64,000 nt of DNA, from positions 434,001-498,000 of the forward strand of contig NZ_CP083370.1 in the NCBI RefSeq assembly GCF_017488845.2, given 5' to 3'. The DNA is from Ensifer canadensis (lineage in GTDB: Bacteria > Pseudomonadota > Alphaproteobacteria > Rhizobiales > Rhizobiaceae). The first letter of the stretch is position 1. The number at the start of each line of letters is the position of its first letter. A model generated the notes under the pieces. That model searched no databases, was not told the DNA's origin, and worked only from the letters and a program-made list of their open reading frames with translations. The translations under genes and the position numbers were made by a program. Of this stretch, positions 48,217 through 56,854 are shown piece by piece.

Positions 48217-50265
48217 ATGACGCTGCCGAAAGACCCACTGCTCCAGCCTTACCGCCTCAAGCATCTGACGCTCAAGAACCGGATCATGTCGACGTCCCAT
48301 GAGCCGGCCTATTCCGAAGACGGCATGCCGAAGGATCGCTACCGCCTCTATCATCTTGAGAAGGCCAAGGGCGGCATGGCGCTGACCATGACGGCGGGTT
48401 CCGCCATCGTTTCGGAGGATTCTCCGCCTGCCTTCGGCAATCTCCACGCCTATTCCGACGAGATCGTGCCCTGGCTGAAGAAGATCGCCGACGACTGTCA
48501 TGAGCACGACACCGCGGTGATGATCCAGCTCACCCATCTCGGCCGCCGCACCGGCTGGAACAAGGGCGACTGGCTGCCGGTTCTCTCAGCCTCGCCGGTG
48601 CGCGAGGCCGCGCATCGGTCGTTTCCAAAGGAGATCGAAGACTGGGATATCGAGCGCATCGTCGGCGACTATGCGACAGCCGCCGCCCGCATGCAGGCCG
48701 CCGGCCTTGATGGTATAGAGCTTGAGGCCTACGGCCATCTGATGGACGGCTTCTGGTCGCCTGCCACCAACCAGCGCGACGACGACTTCGGCGGCTCGCT
48801 CGACAACCGCCTGCGCTTTACCCACATGGTGCTCGACGCCATCCGCAAGTCCGTCGGGCCGGATTTCATCGTCGGCATGCGCATGGTGGCAGACGAGGAT
48901 TGGGAGAAGGGGCTTTCGAAGGAAGAAGGCATCGAGATCGCCCGCCGCCTGGCAAACTCCGGCAAGGTCGATTTCCTCAACATCATCCGCGGACACATCG
49001 ACCATGATGCGCCGTTGACCAAGGTCATCCCGATCCAGGGCATGGCCGCCTCGCCGCATCTCGATTTTGCCGGCGAAATCAGGGCGGCGACCAAATTTCC
49101 GGTTTTCCATGCGGCCCGCATCGCCGATGTCGCCACCGCACGCCACGCGATAGCCGAGGGCAAACTCGACATGGTCGGCATGACCCGTGCCCATATCGCC
49201 GACCCGCATATCGTCCGGAAAATCGAAGAGGGCCGGGAAGCCCAGATACGCCCCTGCGTCGGCGCGACCTACTGTCTCGATCGTATCTACGAGGGTGGCG
49301 GCGCACTCTGCATTCACAATGCGGCGACTGGGCGCGAGGCGATCGTGCCACACGTCATCTCCAGAAGCGAAGGGCCGAAGCGAAAGGCCGTCGTCGTCGG
49401 TGCCGGTCCGGCCGGCCTTGAGGCGGCGCGTGTGCTTGCCGAGCGCGGCCATGTGGTCGAGATCATCGAGGCTACCGGCGAGGCGGGCGGGCAGATTCTG
49501 CTTGCCCAGCGCAATCCGCGGCGCAAGGAACTGATCGGCATCGTCGACTGGCGGCTGTCGGAGCTGGAGAGGCTTGGCGTGCCGATCCACTACAACGTCT
49601 TTGCCGGCGTCGACGATGTTCTGGAGCGGTCGCCCGATCTTGTCGTCGTTGCTACCGGCGGCATCGCCCAAAACCCGGCTCTGGAGGCGGGGGACGAACT
49701 GGTTGTCTCAAGCTGGGATATCATCGCCGGTGCGGTGAAGCCGGAGGGACCCGTGCTGCTCTATGACGACAACGGCGCCCATAGCGGCATGACTGCGGCC
49801 GAATTGATTGCGCGCGCTGGCGTCGAGCTCGAGATCATCTCGCCCGAGCGCATGTTCGCGCCCGAAGTCGGCGGCATGAACCATGTGCCTTACGCCAGGG
49901 CGTTTGCAGATCACAATGTGCGTGTGACGATCAACACCCGCCTCCGGTCGGTTCGGCGGGAAGGCAATGGGCTGGTGGCGACGCTCGGTTCCGATTTTTC
50001 TGACACGGCATCGAGCGAACGCCGGGTGGCGCAGGTGGTGGTCGAGCACGGCACCGTGCCGATGGACGATCTCTACCGCGAATTGAAGCCGATTTCTCGC
50101 AATCTGGGCGCCGTCGACTACAAGGCGCTGCTTCGCGGCGAAAACCCGATCCCACTGCGCAACCCGGGCGCCGGCTTCGACATGTTCCGCATCGGCGATG
50201 CCGTCGCCAGCCGCAACATCCATGCCGGCATCTATGATGCGCTGCGCTACGGCGTGCTTTTCTGA
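48217..50265 (+). CDS. TMADH/DgcA/StcD-like FMN, Fe-S, FAD amine demethylase
   Basis: 682 aa. The N-terminal Old-Yellow-Enzyme barrel (about 1-335) is followed by a Fe-S segment at about residues 345-367 and then FAD/NAD(P) domains (AVVVGAGPAGLEAARVLAERGH). In the Fe-S segment the usual C-x2-C-x2-C-x11-C reads Cys347, Ala350, Cys353, Cys365. Relatives oxidise trimethylamine, dimethylglycine or N-methylproline. It lies 95 bp after the MttB gene and is probably co-transcribed with it. Confidence 0.88.
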   Translation: MTLPKDPLLQPYRLKHLTLKNRIMSTSHEPAYSEDGMPKDRYRLYHLEKAKGGMALTMTAGSAIVSEDSPPAFGNLHAYSDEIVPWLKKIADDCHEHDTAVMIQLTHLGRRTGWNKGDWLPVLSASPVREAAHRSFPKEIEDWDIERIVGDYATAAARMQAAGLDGIELEAYGHLMDGFWSPATNQRDDDFGGSLDNRLRFTHMVLDAIRKSVGPDFIVGMRMVADEDWEKGLSKEEGIEIARRLANSGKVDFLNIIRGHIDHDAPLTKVIPIQGMAASPHLDFAGEIRAATKFPVFHAARIADVATARHAIAEGKLDMVGMTRAHIADPHIVRKIEEGREAQIRPCVGATYCLDRIYEGGGALCIHNAATGREAIVPHVISRSEGPKRKAVVVGAGPAGLEAARVLAERGHVVEIIEATGEAGGQILLAQRNPRRKELIGIVDWRLSELERLGVPIHYNVFAGVDDVLERSPDLVVVATGGIAQNPALEAGDELVVSSWDIIAGAVKPEGPVLLYDDNGAHSGMTAAELIARAGVELEIISPERMFAPEVGGMNHVPYARAFADHNVRVTINTRLRSVRREGNGLVATLGSDFSDTASSERRVAQVVVEHGTVPMDDLYRELKPISRNLGAVDYKALLRGENPIPLRNPGAGFDMFRIGDAVASRNIHAGIYDALRYGVLF

Positions 50266-50270
50266 AAAAC

Positions 50271-50296
50271 GAGCGGCGGTGAAAGCACCGCCGCTC
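50271..50296. terminator. Hairpin terminator between convergent genes
   Basis: Perfect 11-bp stem GAGCGGCGGTG (50271-50281), loop AAAG? reduced to four bases, CACCGCCGCTC (50286-50296). On the minus strand it is followed by GTTTTTC, so it terminates the PRC-barrel gene, and the stem can also serve the flavoenzyme gene on the plus strand. Confidence 0.8.
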
Positions 50297-50323
50297 CATC
50301 TTCTGGTCGTCTAACGATCCAGC

Positions 50324-50965
50324 TTACTGCTGGGTACCCTCAGCCGGTGCCGGCTGCATCGGGGTAGCCGGTGCCGTTCCGGTGGTCGAGGAGGTCGTCG
50401 ACGTGTCAACCGGCTGGTTGGCGAGCTGTTCGGCGACCTGCTGCGCCTTGGTCTTGAACTCGGGAGCCGCCTTCAAGGTTTCGGCGGTTTCCGTCGTCGT
50501 CAGCTTCAAGGCATCCGTATTGGCCTGTTCGGAGATCTGAATGCGATCGAACGGGACCGCAACGTTCTTCTCACCGAGGCCCAGGAAGCCGCCGACACCG
50601 ATCACAGCAGCTACAACGCCGCCATCCTTCTTGATGATCAGGTCGTTAATCTCACCGACATTTTCGTCGCCGGCATTATAGACGGTCTGGCCGACATAGG
50701 TGCTGGTCGCGATCTGGTCACTGGCCTGTTCGGTCAGGTACGTTCCGTCAGACTGGGCCGTGACAGCAGGTGCTTCGGTGGTTGCCGGCGGTGTCGTCTG
50801 CGCCTGGTCTGCAGGTGCTTCGGCACCCGGAGCCGGCTGAATTTCCATCGTCTGCGGCTCGGCCGGCTTAGGCTGGGTGGCGTCCTGAGCGAAGGTCATC
50901 GGCGCGAACGCAACACTCGCGATAAGCGCACCGGCCGCAACGGAAGATACAAGTTTCTTGGTCAT
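50324..50965 (-). CDS. Secreted PRC-barrel domain protein
   Basis: 213 aa. Signal peptide MTKKLVSSVAAGALIASVAFAPMTFAQ, a Pro/Ala/Thr/Gln-rich linker to about residue 75, then one PRC-barrel (about 90-160: YVGQTVYNAGDENVGEINDLIIKKDGGVVAAVIGVGGFLGLGEKNVAVPFD), and a Thr/Pro-rich tail. Periplasmic PRC-barrel proteins are common in rhizobia, with no defined function. The frame stays open far upstream, but the ATG at 50965 starts the signal peptide. Confidence 0.9.
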   Translation of the reverse strand: MTKKLVSSVAAGALIASVAFAPMTFAQDATQPKPAEPQTMEIQPAPGAEAPADQAQTTPPATTEAPAVTAQSDGTYLTEQASDQIATSTYVGQTVYNAGDENVGEINDLIIKKDGGVVAAVIGVGGFLGLGEKNVAVPFDRIQISEQANTDALKLTTTETAETLKAAPEFKTKAQQVAEQLANQPVDTSTTSSTTGTAPATPMQPAPAEGTQQ

Positions 50966-51330
50966 CTCAAACTGCCTTTCCTTGACGTTGTCGATCAAGG
51001 CGCGGTCCTGATCGTCGCCAGGTTTCCACCGCACCGGTGATACCAAAGCAACGCCTGGCGGCAGAAACGGTTCCAGAAAAATTCGACTGATCGCGCCGGA
51101 ATTCTGGCAGTCATGCGCCAAACTTCTATGGTCGCAGATCAATATCGCCGGTGGTCGTCGCTCACCTTTCGGCAGATATCGGAGCGTCATCACTCCGGCT
51201 ATGTATTTTAGTGGTTTATTGAGTTCTGCTTTACATTCATACAATATTGAGTGTTCTTGCCTATACTTGCTGAAGACGGGATGGAGCATTCTTCGTGGAT
51301 ATTCCATCCTGTTGATCTGGACGGTTCCCC
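50966..51330. other. 365-bp divergent promoter region
   Basis: Lies between the PRC-barrel gene and the membrane protein gene at 51331. The half near 51200-51300 is A/T-richer and should hold the promoter of the membrane protein gene. I see no repeat, clear dyad or small gene. Confidence 0.4.
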
Positions 51331-52428
51331 ATGTTTCTGCCACGGCGATTTCTCTCCGTTTCCCTGCTTTCCGTTTTGGTGATGGTCTGCCTTGTCGGGA
51401 TCGAGCGCAGCCTGTTCGGCGTGCGCTATTTTTCGGAGCGGATGCCTGAGATCGAACCCTACAATCTTTGGCATGCATGGGTGTCGCTCAGTCTGTCGCT
51501 TGCGGCTATTCAGGGGTTCACGCGCGATGCGTCCTGGCTCGGCGCACCCGCGCTTCGGATGGCCTCACGCCGCGAACTGTGGATCTGCATCGCAATGCCG
51601 GTCTTTGCAGCCGCGGCGGCCCTTCTTTTCAGCGTCGATGCCGCGATCTTCAGCGCCCTGGCCCGCGAGGACAACATCTTCGAGTGGCTTTCCGCCCTGT
51701 TGATCTTTGCCTCAAGCGTGTTCTTCGCGCTGGCGGCCATGGGTCAATTGCGCGCGGCGCGGGGTGAGGCCGATCGCGTCGCATGGCTGGCGGCCGGTGC
51801 CGCGGCATCCTTCAGCCTTGTTCTGTTCATCGTCGGCATGGAAGAGATATCCTGGATGCAACGCGTGTTCGGCATTTCCACGCCCGACGCGTTGCTGGGC
51901 CTCAACAAGCAGCAGGAACTGAACCTGCACAACATCTCAACCGGTTTCACCGAGCTGCTCTATTATACCGGCAGCTTCGTGCTTTTGACGTTAGCGCCCT
52001 TTGTCTGGCTCTACCTTCGCAAGGGTTTCGCGCTCGGGCGGTTCGAAGCATTCACGCCGAGCGTTTTGGTGTTGGCGGCAAGCGCACCGATGGCGGCGTT
52101 CAACAGCGACAACTGGAGCATGCTGCCGACCCAGATGATGGTGATGATGACGATAATCATCCTGCTGGTGATCGCCGATCTCGCACTGCGGGGCGGCTTA
52201 TGGCGGGAATTCACAGTGCTCACCGCCGGCGCGATCCTGATCGTCGCGATCCAGGAACTGTTCGTGCTGCAGGCGCAGGAACTCGTGCGCATCTGGGATC
52301 CGACCGAATACAAGGAACTCTTCATTGCGGTTGGTCTCGCCATCTATGGCTATGAGACCTGGTCGCGGCTGCGCTCGTTGGCGCCGGCCACCGAGTTGCT
52401 GGTCGGTCGCCGATCGACGGCCGGATAA
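51331..52428 (+). CDS. Multi-pass membrane protein with EEISW...NLHN signature
   Basis: 365 aa with about nine hydrophobic segments. Between two of them is a polar conserved-looking stretch: EEISWMQR (residues 171-178) and LNKQQELNLHN (191-201), followed by ISTGFTELLYYTG. The acidic pair, Gln, Asn and His residues placed at a membrane face look like a catalytic or binding centre. I have seen this motif pattern in uncharacterised bacterial membrane proteins but know no function. No obvious operon partner. Confidence 0.85.
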   Translation: MFLPRRFLSVSLLSVLVMVCLVGIERSLFGVRYFSERMPEIEPYNLWHAWVSLSLSLAAIQGFTRDASWLGAPALRMASRRELWICIAMPVFAAAAALLFSVDAAIFSALAREDNIFEWLSALLIFASSVFFALAAMGQLRAARGEADRVAWLAAGAAASFSLVLFIVGMEEISWMQRVFGISTPDALLGLNKQQELNLHNISTGFTELLYYTGSFVLLTLAPFVWLYLRKGFALGRFEAFTPSVLVLAASAPMAAFNSDNWSMLPTQMMVMMTIIILLVIADLALRGGLWREFTVLTAGAILIVAIQELFVLQAQELVRIWDPTEYKELFIAVGLAIYGYETWSRLRSLAPATELLVGRRSTAG

Positions 52429-52433
52429 ACGAA

Positions 52434-52456
52434 AACCCCGCCGAAGGGGCGGGGTT
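52434..52456. terminator. Rho-independent terminator of the dehydratase gene
   Basis: Nine-bp stem AACCCCGCC (52434-52442) and GGCGGGGTT (52448-52456). Read on the minus strand it is followed by TTCGTTTA, giving a terminator for the dehydratase gene. On the plus strand it immediately follows the membrane protein stop codon and may serve it as well. Confidence 0.75.
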
Positions 52457-52489
52457 CCACTGCCGTGTCGCTTGGCGCAACAGCTATCC

Positions 52490-54214
52490 TCAATGGCTTT
52501 CGCGCAGAACCTCGCTGCCGCTTCCGCCAACGAGGAAATCCAGGTCGGCGCCCTTGTCCGCCTGCAGCACCGTATCCTGATAGAGCTTGTAGTAGCCGCG
52601 TGTCCATTTCTGCTCCGGCGGCTGCCAGGCGGCCATGCGGGCTGCAAACTCTTCCTCGCTGATCATCAGGTTGAGTTCGCCCTTCATCGCGTCGAGCCGG
52701 ATGCGGTCACCGGTTCTGACGATCGCCAACGGCCCGCCGGCGTTCGATTCCGGGCTGACATGCAGCACGACGGTTCCAAACGCCGTACCCGACATGCGGG
52801 CGTCCGAAACGCGCACCATGTCGCGCACGCCCTTTTCGACCAGCCGGCGCGGGATCGGCATGTTGCCGACTTCCGCCATGCCGGGATACCCCTTGGGACC
52901 GCAGCCCTTGAGCACCAGGATGGTGTCTTCGGTCACCGGCAGATCCGGATCGTCGATCTTGGCCTTCAGGTCCTCGATCGTCTCGAAGACATAGGCCGGG
53001 CCCTCATGCGCCAGCAGATGTTCGCTGGCGGCAGACGGCTTGATGACCGCGCCGTTCGGCGCAAGGTTGCCTTTGAGCACGCGAATGCCGGCTGCCGCAC
53101 GCAGCGGATTGTCGAGTGGGCGGATGACGTCGTCGTTGAAGACCTCGGCGTCTTCCCAATATCGGCTGATCGGCATGCCGAAGACCGTTGGCGCATCCGC
53201 ATGCAGCAGATGCTGGATGCGGTTCATGACGGCTGGCAGGCCGCCGGCATAGGCGAGATCCTCGATCAGATACTTGCCTGAAGGCATGCAGTTGACGATG
53301 CACGGCACCTGACCGCCGACGCGGTCGAAGTCCTCGAGACAGAGATCGACGCCGGCACGGCCGGCGATCGCCAGCATATGCACGACCGCATTGGTCGATC
53401 CGCCGACGGCGGCGTTGGCAATGATCCCGTTTTCGAAATTCTTCTTGGTCAGGATCTTCGACAGGCGCAGATCCTCATGCACCATCTCGACGATGCGCTT
53501 GCCCGTCATGTGCGACAGCGCCATTCGGCGCGCATCGACGGCGGGGAGTGCGGCATTCATCGGCAGCGACAGGCCCATCGCCTCGACGATCGACGCCATG
53601 GTGGTGGCCGTGCCCATGGTCATGCAGACGCCGGGCGAACGCGACATGCCGCTCTCGGCCGCCATGAACTCCTGAACGCTCATCTCGCCGGCGCGCACCG
53701 CTTCTGAAAATTTCCAGACGTCGGTGCCGGAGCCGATGTCCTTGCCCTTCCATTTGCCGTTCAGCATCGGCCCGGAGGAAACGACGATCGTCGGCAGGTC
53801 CACCGAAGCCGCGCCCATCAGCTGGCCGGGTGTCGTCTTGTCGCAGCCGCCAAGCAGCACGACGCCGTCGATGCCATAGGCGCGGATTGCCTCCTCGACG
53901 TCCATGGCGAGCAGGTTGCGAAACAACATCGCCGTCGGCCGCATCTGCGTTTCGCCAAGCGAGGACACCGGAAACTCGACCGGAAAGCCGCCGGCCTCCC
54001 AGACGCCGCGCTTGACGCCCTCAGCCAGAATGCGCAGGTGGCTGTTGCATGGGGTCAGTTCCGACCAGGTGTTGCAGATGCCGATGATCGGGCGCCCGTC
54101 GAAGACATGGTCCGGAAATCCCTGGTTCTTCATCCAGGAGCGATGGATGAAACCATCCTTGTGGGTGCCGCCATACCAGTGCCGACTGCGCAGTTCTTTC
54201 TTCTTGTCGCTCAT
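52490..54214 (-). CDS. IlvD/Edd-family sugar-acid dehydratase (galactonate/arabonate type)
   Basis: 574 aa. Iron-sulfur dehydratase converting an aldonate to its 2-keto-3-deoxy acid. Cluster cysteines are in GICNTWSELTPCN, LLGGCDKTTPGQLMG and SPGVCMTMGTATTMA. The sequence type is the arabonate/galactonate/fuconate dehydratase group rather than IlvD or Edd. The neighbours (lactonase, KDPGal aldolase, KDGal kinase, SDR) point to D-galactonate as a main substrate, with L-arabonate possible. A 183-bp gap holding a family C element separates it from the lactonase gene. Confidence 0.9.
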   Translation of the reverse strand: MSDKKKELRSRHWYGGTHKDGFIHRSWMKNQGFPDHVFDGRPIIGICNTWSELTPCNSHLRILAEGVKRGVWEAGGFPVEFPVSSLGETQMRPTAMLFRNLLAMDVEEAIRAYGIDGVVLLGGCDKTTPGQLMGAASVDLPTIVVSSGPMLNGKWKGKDIGSGTDVWKFSEAVRAGEMSVQEFMAAESGMSRSPGVCMTMGTATTMASIVEAMGLSLPMNAALPAVDARRMALSHMTGKRIVEMVHEDLRLSKILTKKNFENGIIANAAVGGSTNAVVHMLAIAGRAGVDLCLEDFDRVGGQVPCIVNCMPSGKYLIEDLAYAGGLPAVMNRIQHLLHADAPTVFGMPISRYWEDAEVFNDDVIRPLDNPLRAAAGIRVLKGNLAPNGAVIKPSAASEHLLAHEGPAYVFETIEDLKAKIDDPDLPVTEDTILVLKGCGPKGYPGMAEVGNMPIPRRLVEKGVRDMVRVSDARMSGTAFGTVVLHVSPESNAGGPLAIVRTGDRIRLDAMKGELNLMISEEEFAARMAAWQPPEQKWTRGYYKLYQDTVLQADKGADLDFLVGGSGSEVLRESH

Positions 54215-54281
54215 TCAAGCTTCCTCCTCACCATGCGATTGATCGCGTGGATGAATTGTATGACTTTTTATTGGCGCTTCG

Positions 54282-54388
54282 CTACTGCATGTTTCTTTAA
54301 AATCCCATTCGATTTAAGGAAAAAACATGCAGCACTTCAAAGTGCTACAGCGACCTTTGCGCGTCTAATAAGACGCGCGGTGCTGTAG
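54282..54388 (-). repeat. RIME-like intergenic element, family C, copy 3 (107 bp)
   Basis: Reverse-oriented copy of 12978-13084, same length and about 90% identical, with arms GCGCGTC/GACGCGC around TTATTA and CTGCATGTTT/AAACATGCAG. It sits inside the sugar-acid operon, between the lactonase stop and the dehydratase start, so on the mRNA it folds in the direction shown. Confidence 0.88.
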
Positions 54389-54397
54389 GGTTTCCGA

Positions 54398-55285
54398 TCA
54401 GAGGCGGAAGGACGGCTCGAACCGGCCGTTGACGCTGACGCCGAGTTCGAAGGTCTTGCCGGCATGCGGATCAGCTGCGCGCGCCGCTTCGTCCAGATCC
54501 TGCCAGGCCGACGTCACCAGCATGCGGTCGGCCTTCGCCCCGATGAAGGCCGTGCAGCTCGGCTGCGTCGTCGGCATCGCATAGCGCGTGAGACGCACGC
54601 CGTCGGGCCTATAGACGTCGACCGTGCCGCTGCCCCAGCGGGCATTCCAGATCAAGCCGTCGGCGTCGCAGACCGAGCCATCGATGCCGCCGGCCTCGCC
54701 GCTGCTGTCGACGAGCAGGCTGGGCTCGCCCGTTGGCAATCCCGTCTCGGCATCGATGTCGACGCGCATCAGGTGGTTGACATCGGTGTCGACGAAATAG
54801 GCAACGGTTCCGTCAGGCGAAAAGCAGATGCTGTTGGGAATGGTGATCCGGTCATAGAGCCTAGTCACCTGCGTGCCGGCGACGTGATAGATCGCGCCCG
54901 CTCCCTTTTCGGCGCTGCGCCCCATGGTGCCGATCCACAGCGAACCGGACGCATGAACGCGGCCGTCGTTCGAGCGGTTGCCGGGCTTGTCCTCCAGCGT
55001 CGTCACGAGGCTGAACGCGCCCGTCTGCGTATCTCTCAGGAACAGCCCCTGGTCGGAAACGATCAGTTGCCGGAGCGGATCGATGACGGCAAGGACGCTG
55101 CCGAGGAACGGAAGCGCATGCACGGCCTTGCGGCCGGTTTCGAGGTGCAGTTCGTGCAGTTCCTGGCCCTTGATGTTGAACCACCAGGCGGTGCCGCTGC
55201 CGGGGTCGTAGGTTGGGCCTTCCCCGAGGATCGAGGTCGCTCCGCAAAGGATGCTGCCGGCAAAAGGAATACTATCGCTCATCAT
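54398..55285 (-). CDS. SMP-30/gluconolactonase-family aldonolactonase
   Basis: 295-aa six-bladed beta-propeller lactonase. Family blocks: LGEGPTYDPGSGTAWWFNIKG with the metal-binding Glu, NDGRVHASGSLWIGTMG, IPNSICFSPDG, and GGIDGSVCDADGLIWNARW with the catalytic Asp. It would hydrolyse the lactone made by the SDR sugar dehydrogenase. Its ATG overlaps the aldolase stop (ATGATGA), so translation is coupled. Confidence 0.9.
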   Translation of the reverse strand: MMSDSIPFAGSILCGATSILGEGPTYDPGSGTAWWFNIKGQELHELHLETGRKAVHALPFLGSVLAVIDPLRQLIVSDQGLFLRDTQTGAFSLVTTLEDKPGNRSNDGRVHASGSLWIGTMGRSAEKGAGAIYHVAGTQVTRLYDRITIPNSICFSPDGTVAYFVDTDVNHLMRVDIDAETGLPTGEPSLLVDSSGEAGGIDGSVCDADGLIWNARWGSGTVDVYRPDGVRLTRYAMPTTQPSCTAFIGAKADRMLVTSAWQDLDEAARAADPHAGKTFELGVSVNGRFEPSFRL

Positions 55286-55917
55286 CGTGCTCCGTAGACG
55301 GCGTCGTAGGCCTTGACTGTCGCGACGGCGCGCTTGCCGACGTCGGAGGCACTCATTCCGGGCTTGTAGAGGCTCGATCCGAGCCCGAAGCTTCTGATGC
55401 CGATCTTGGCATAGTCGGCGAAATTCTCCTCCGACACGCCGCCGACGGCTGCCACTTCGACATCGGTCGGCAGCACGGTGCGGATCGCGGCGATCCCGGA
55501 AGGGCCGAGCACGCTTGCCGGGAAGAATTTGAGGCCGGTTGCGCCTGCCGCAGCGGCCGCGAGCGCCTCCGTCGGGGTGAAGACGCCGGGCATGGTCACC
55601 ATGCCCTTTTGCGCCGCCAGCCGGATCACTGCCGGCTCGACATTGGGGCTGACCATCAGCCGTCCGCCGACATCGGCAAGCTGTTCGACCTGCGCGGTCG
55701 TCAGCACCGTGCCGGCGCCGATCAGGCAGCCCTGCGGCGCCATCTTTACCGCGGTTTCGATCGACCGGAACGGGTCCGGCGAATTGAGCGGGATCTCGAT
55801 CGCGGTGAAGCCCGCCTCGATCAGCGTGCCGACGACGCCTTCGGTTTCCTCGGGCTTGAGGCCGCGCAGGATGGCGACCAGCGGGTATTTCATCGGCGGA
55901 AAGGGGATACGGTTCAT
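55282..55917 (-). CDS. dgoA: 2-dehydro-3-deoxy-6-phosphogalactonate aldolase
   Basis: 211 aa. It splits KDPGal into pyruvate and glyceraldehyde-3-phosphate. KDPG/KDPGal aldolase features: VAILRGLKPEE with the general-base Glu, and the Schiff-base Lys in TGLKFFPAS. ATG 55917 starts the conserved protein; the open frame upstream overlaps dgoK and is not used. Placed between the lactonase and dgoK genes. Confidence 0.93.
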   Translation of the reverse strand: MNRIPFPPMKYPLVAILRGLKPEETEGVVGTLIEAGFTAIEIPLNSPDPFRSIETAVKMAPQGCLIGAGTVLTTAQVEQLADVGGRLMVSPNVEPAVIRLAAQKGMVTMPGVFTPTEALAAAAAGATGLKFFPASVLGPSGIAAIRTVLPTDVEVAAVGGVSEENFADYAKIGIRSFGLGSSLYKPGMSASDVGKRAVATVKAYDAVYGAR

Positions 55918-55933
55918 ATCAGCAGTCTTTCGG

Positions 55934-56854
55934 TCAGAGGGGCCAGATTGCCTGTGCGGCAGTCGAAAGGCCGGCGCGCACGGCCTCGTCGGCGTCGACG
56001 ATCCGGGGGCTAAGATTGAGGCTTGCAAGTGCTTCGCGATAGAGCGCACCGAGAGAGCCGGAGGCGACGAGGCAGACGCTATCGACGGTTCCGGCCGCTG
56101 CCAGGGCGCCGGCGATCTCAAGCCCGATCAGCGTACCCGACAGCGTCGCCTTGGCGTCCGTCGCCGTCGTGCCGTGCAGCAATTGCCCGGCCCGCACGCC
56201 GAACGGCAGGTTGGTGGCGAGCGCCGGGTCGGCGTAGGCCGCCGCGACGGCGGCGAGGAACGCGGGATGGTCGCGGGAAAAAACCTGCGCATCCGCGACC
56301 GAATGGCTGAGAATGGAATGCCTGGCGATCACGTCGAACAATTCGCCGGTCATGAAGGTCGAGAAACCGGTGACCTTGCCGCCGTCGAGCCGCACCCATT
56401 TGCTGTGGGTTCCGGGCATGCAGACGAGGTGCCGGCCGTCGCCAAGCCTGGCTGCAGCGCCGAGCAGCTGGGTCTCTTCGCCACGCATGACGTCGGGATG
56501 CTGCTGATCGCGCTGGGCAAGACCCGGCAGAATGCGGATGTCGCGGCCGACATCGGGCACCGCGACGGCGCTTGCCGCAATTCTCGAGAGGACGGCGGGC
56601 GTATCGAGGTAGCCGGCCTCCAGCCAGCCCTGCTTGGCGCCCGCCATGCCGCAGATGATGACGGGCAGGTGCGTCGGTGCGGCCACCGCCGCCAGATGTG
56701 CTTCCAGCACGGTTGAAAAGCCGGTCTTGGCGGCCGTGGTCATGCCTTCGCCGCTGCGCCGCTCTGCAAGCACCGCGCCGTCTTCGGCAATGATCCAGAG
56801 CCGAAAGCTCGTGGTTCCCCAGTCGACTGCGGCATAATAGGCTGCGGTCATCAA
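55934..56854 (-). CDS. dgoK: 2-dehydro-3-deoxygalactonokinase
   Basis: 306 aa. It phosphorylates 2-keto-3-deoxygalactonate with ATP. Start YYAAVDWGTTSFRLWII is the ASKHA-like nucleotide motif of DgoK, with VCMPGTHSKWVRLDGGKVTGFSTFMTGELFD in the middle. Overlaps the SDR stop by four bases and precedes dgoA by 16 bases. Confidence 0.95.
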   Translation of the reverse strand: MMTAAYYAAVDWGTTSFRLWIIAEDGAVLAERRSGEGMTTAAKTGFSTVLEAHLAAVAAPTHLPVIICGMAGAKQGWLEAGYLDTPAVLSRIAASAVAVPDVGRDIRILPGLAQRDQQHPDVMRGEETQLLGAAARLGDGRHLVCMPGTHSKWVRLDGGKVTGFSTFMTGELFDVIARHSILSHSVADAQVFSRDHPAFLAAVAAAYADPALATNLPFGVRAGQLLHGTTATDAKATLSGTLIGLEIAGALAAAGTVDSVCLVASGSLGALYREALASLNLSPRIVDADEAVRAGLSTAAQAIWPL

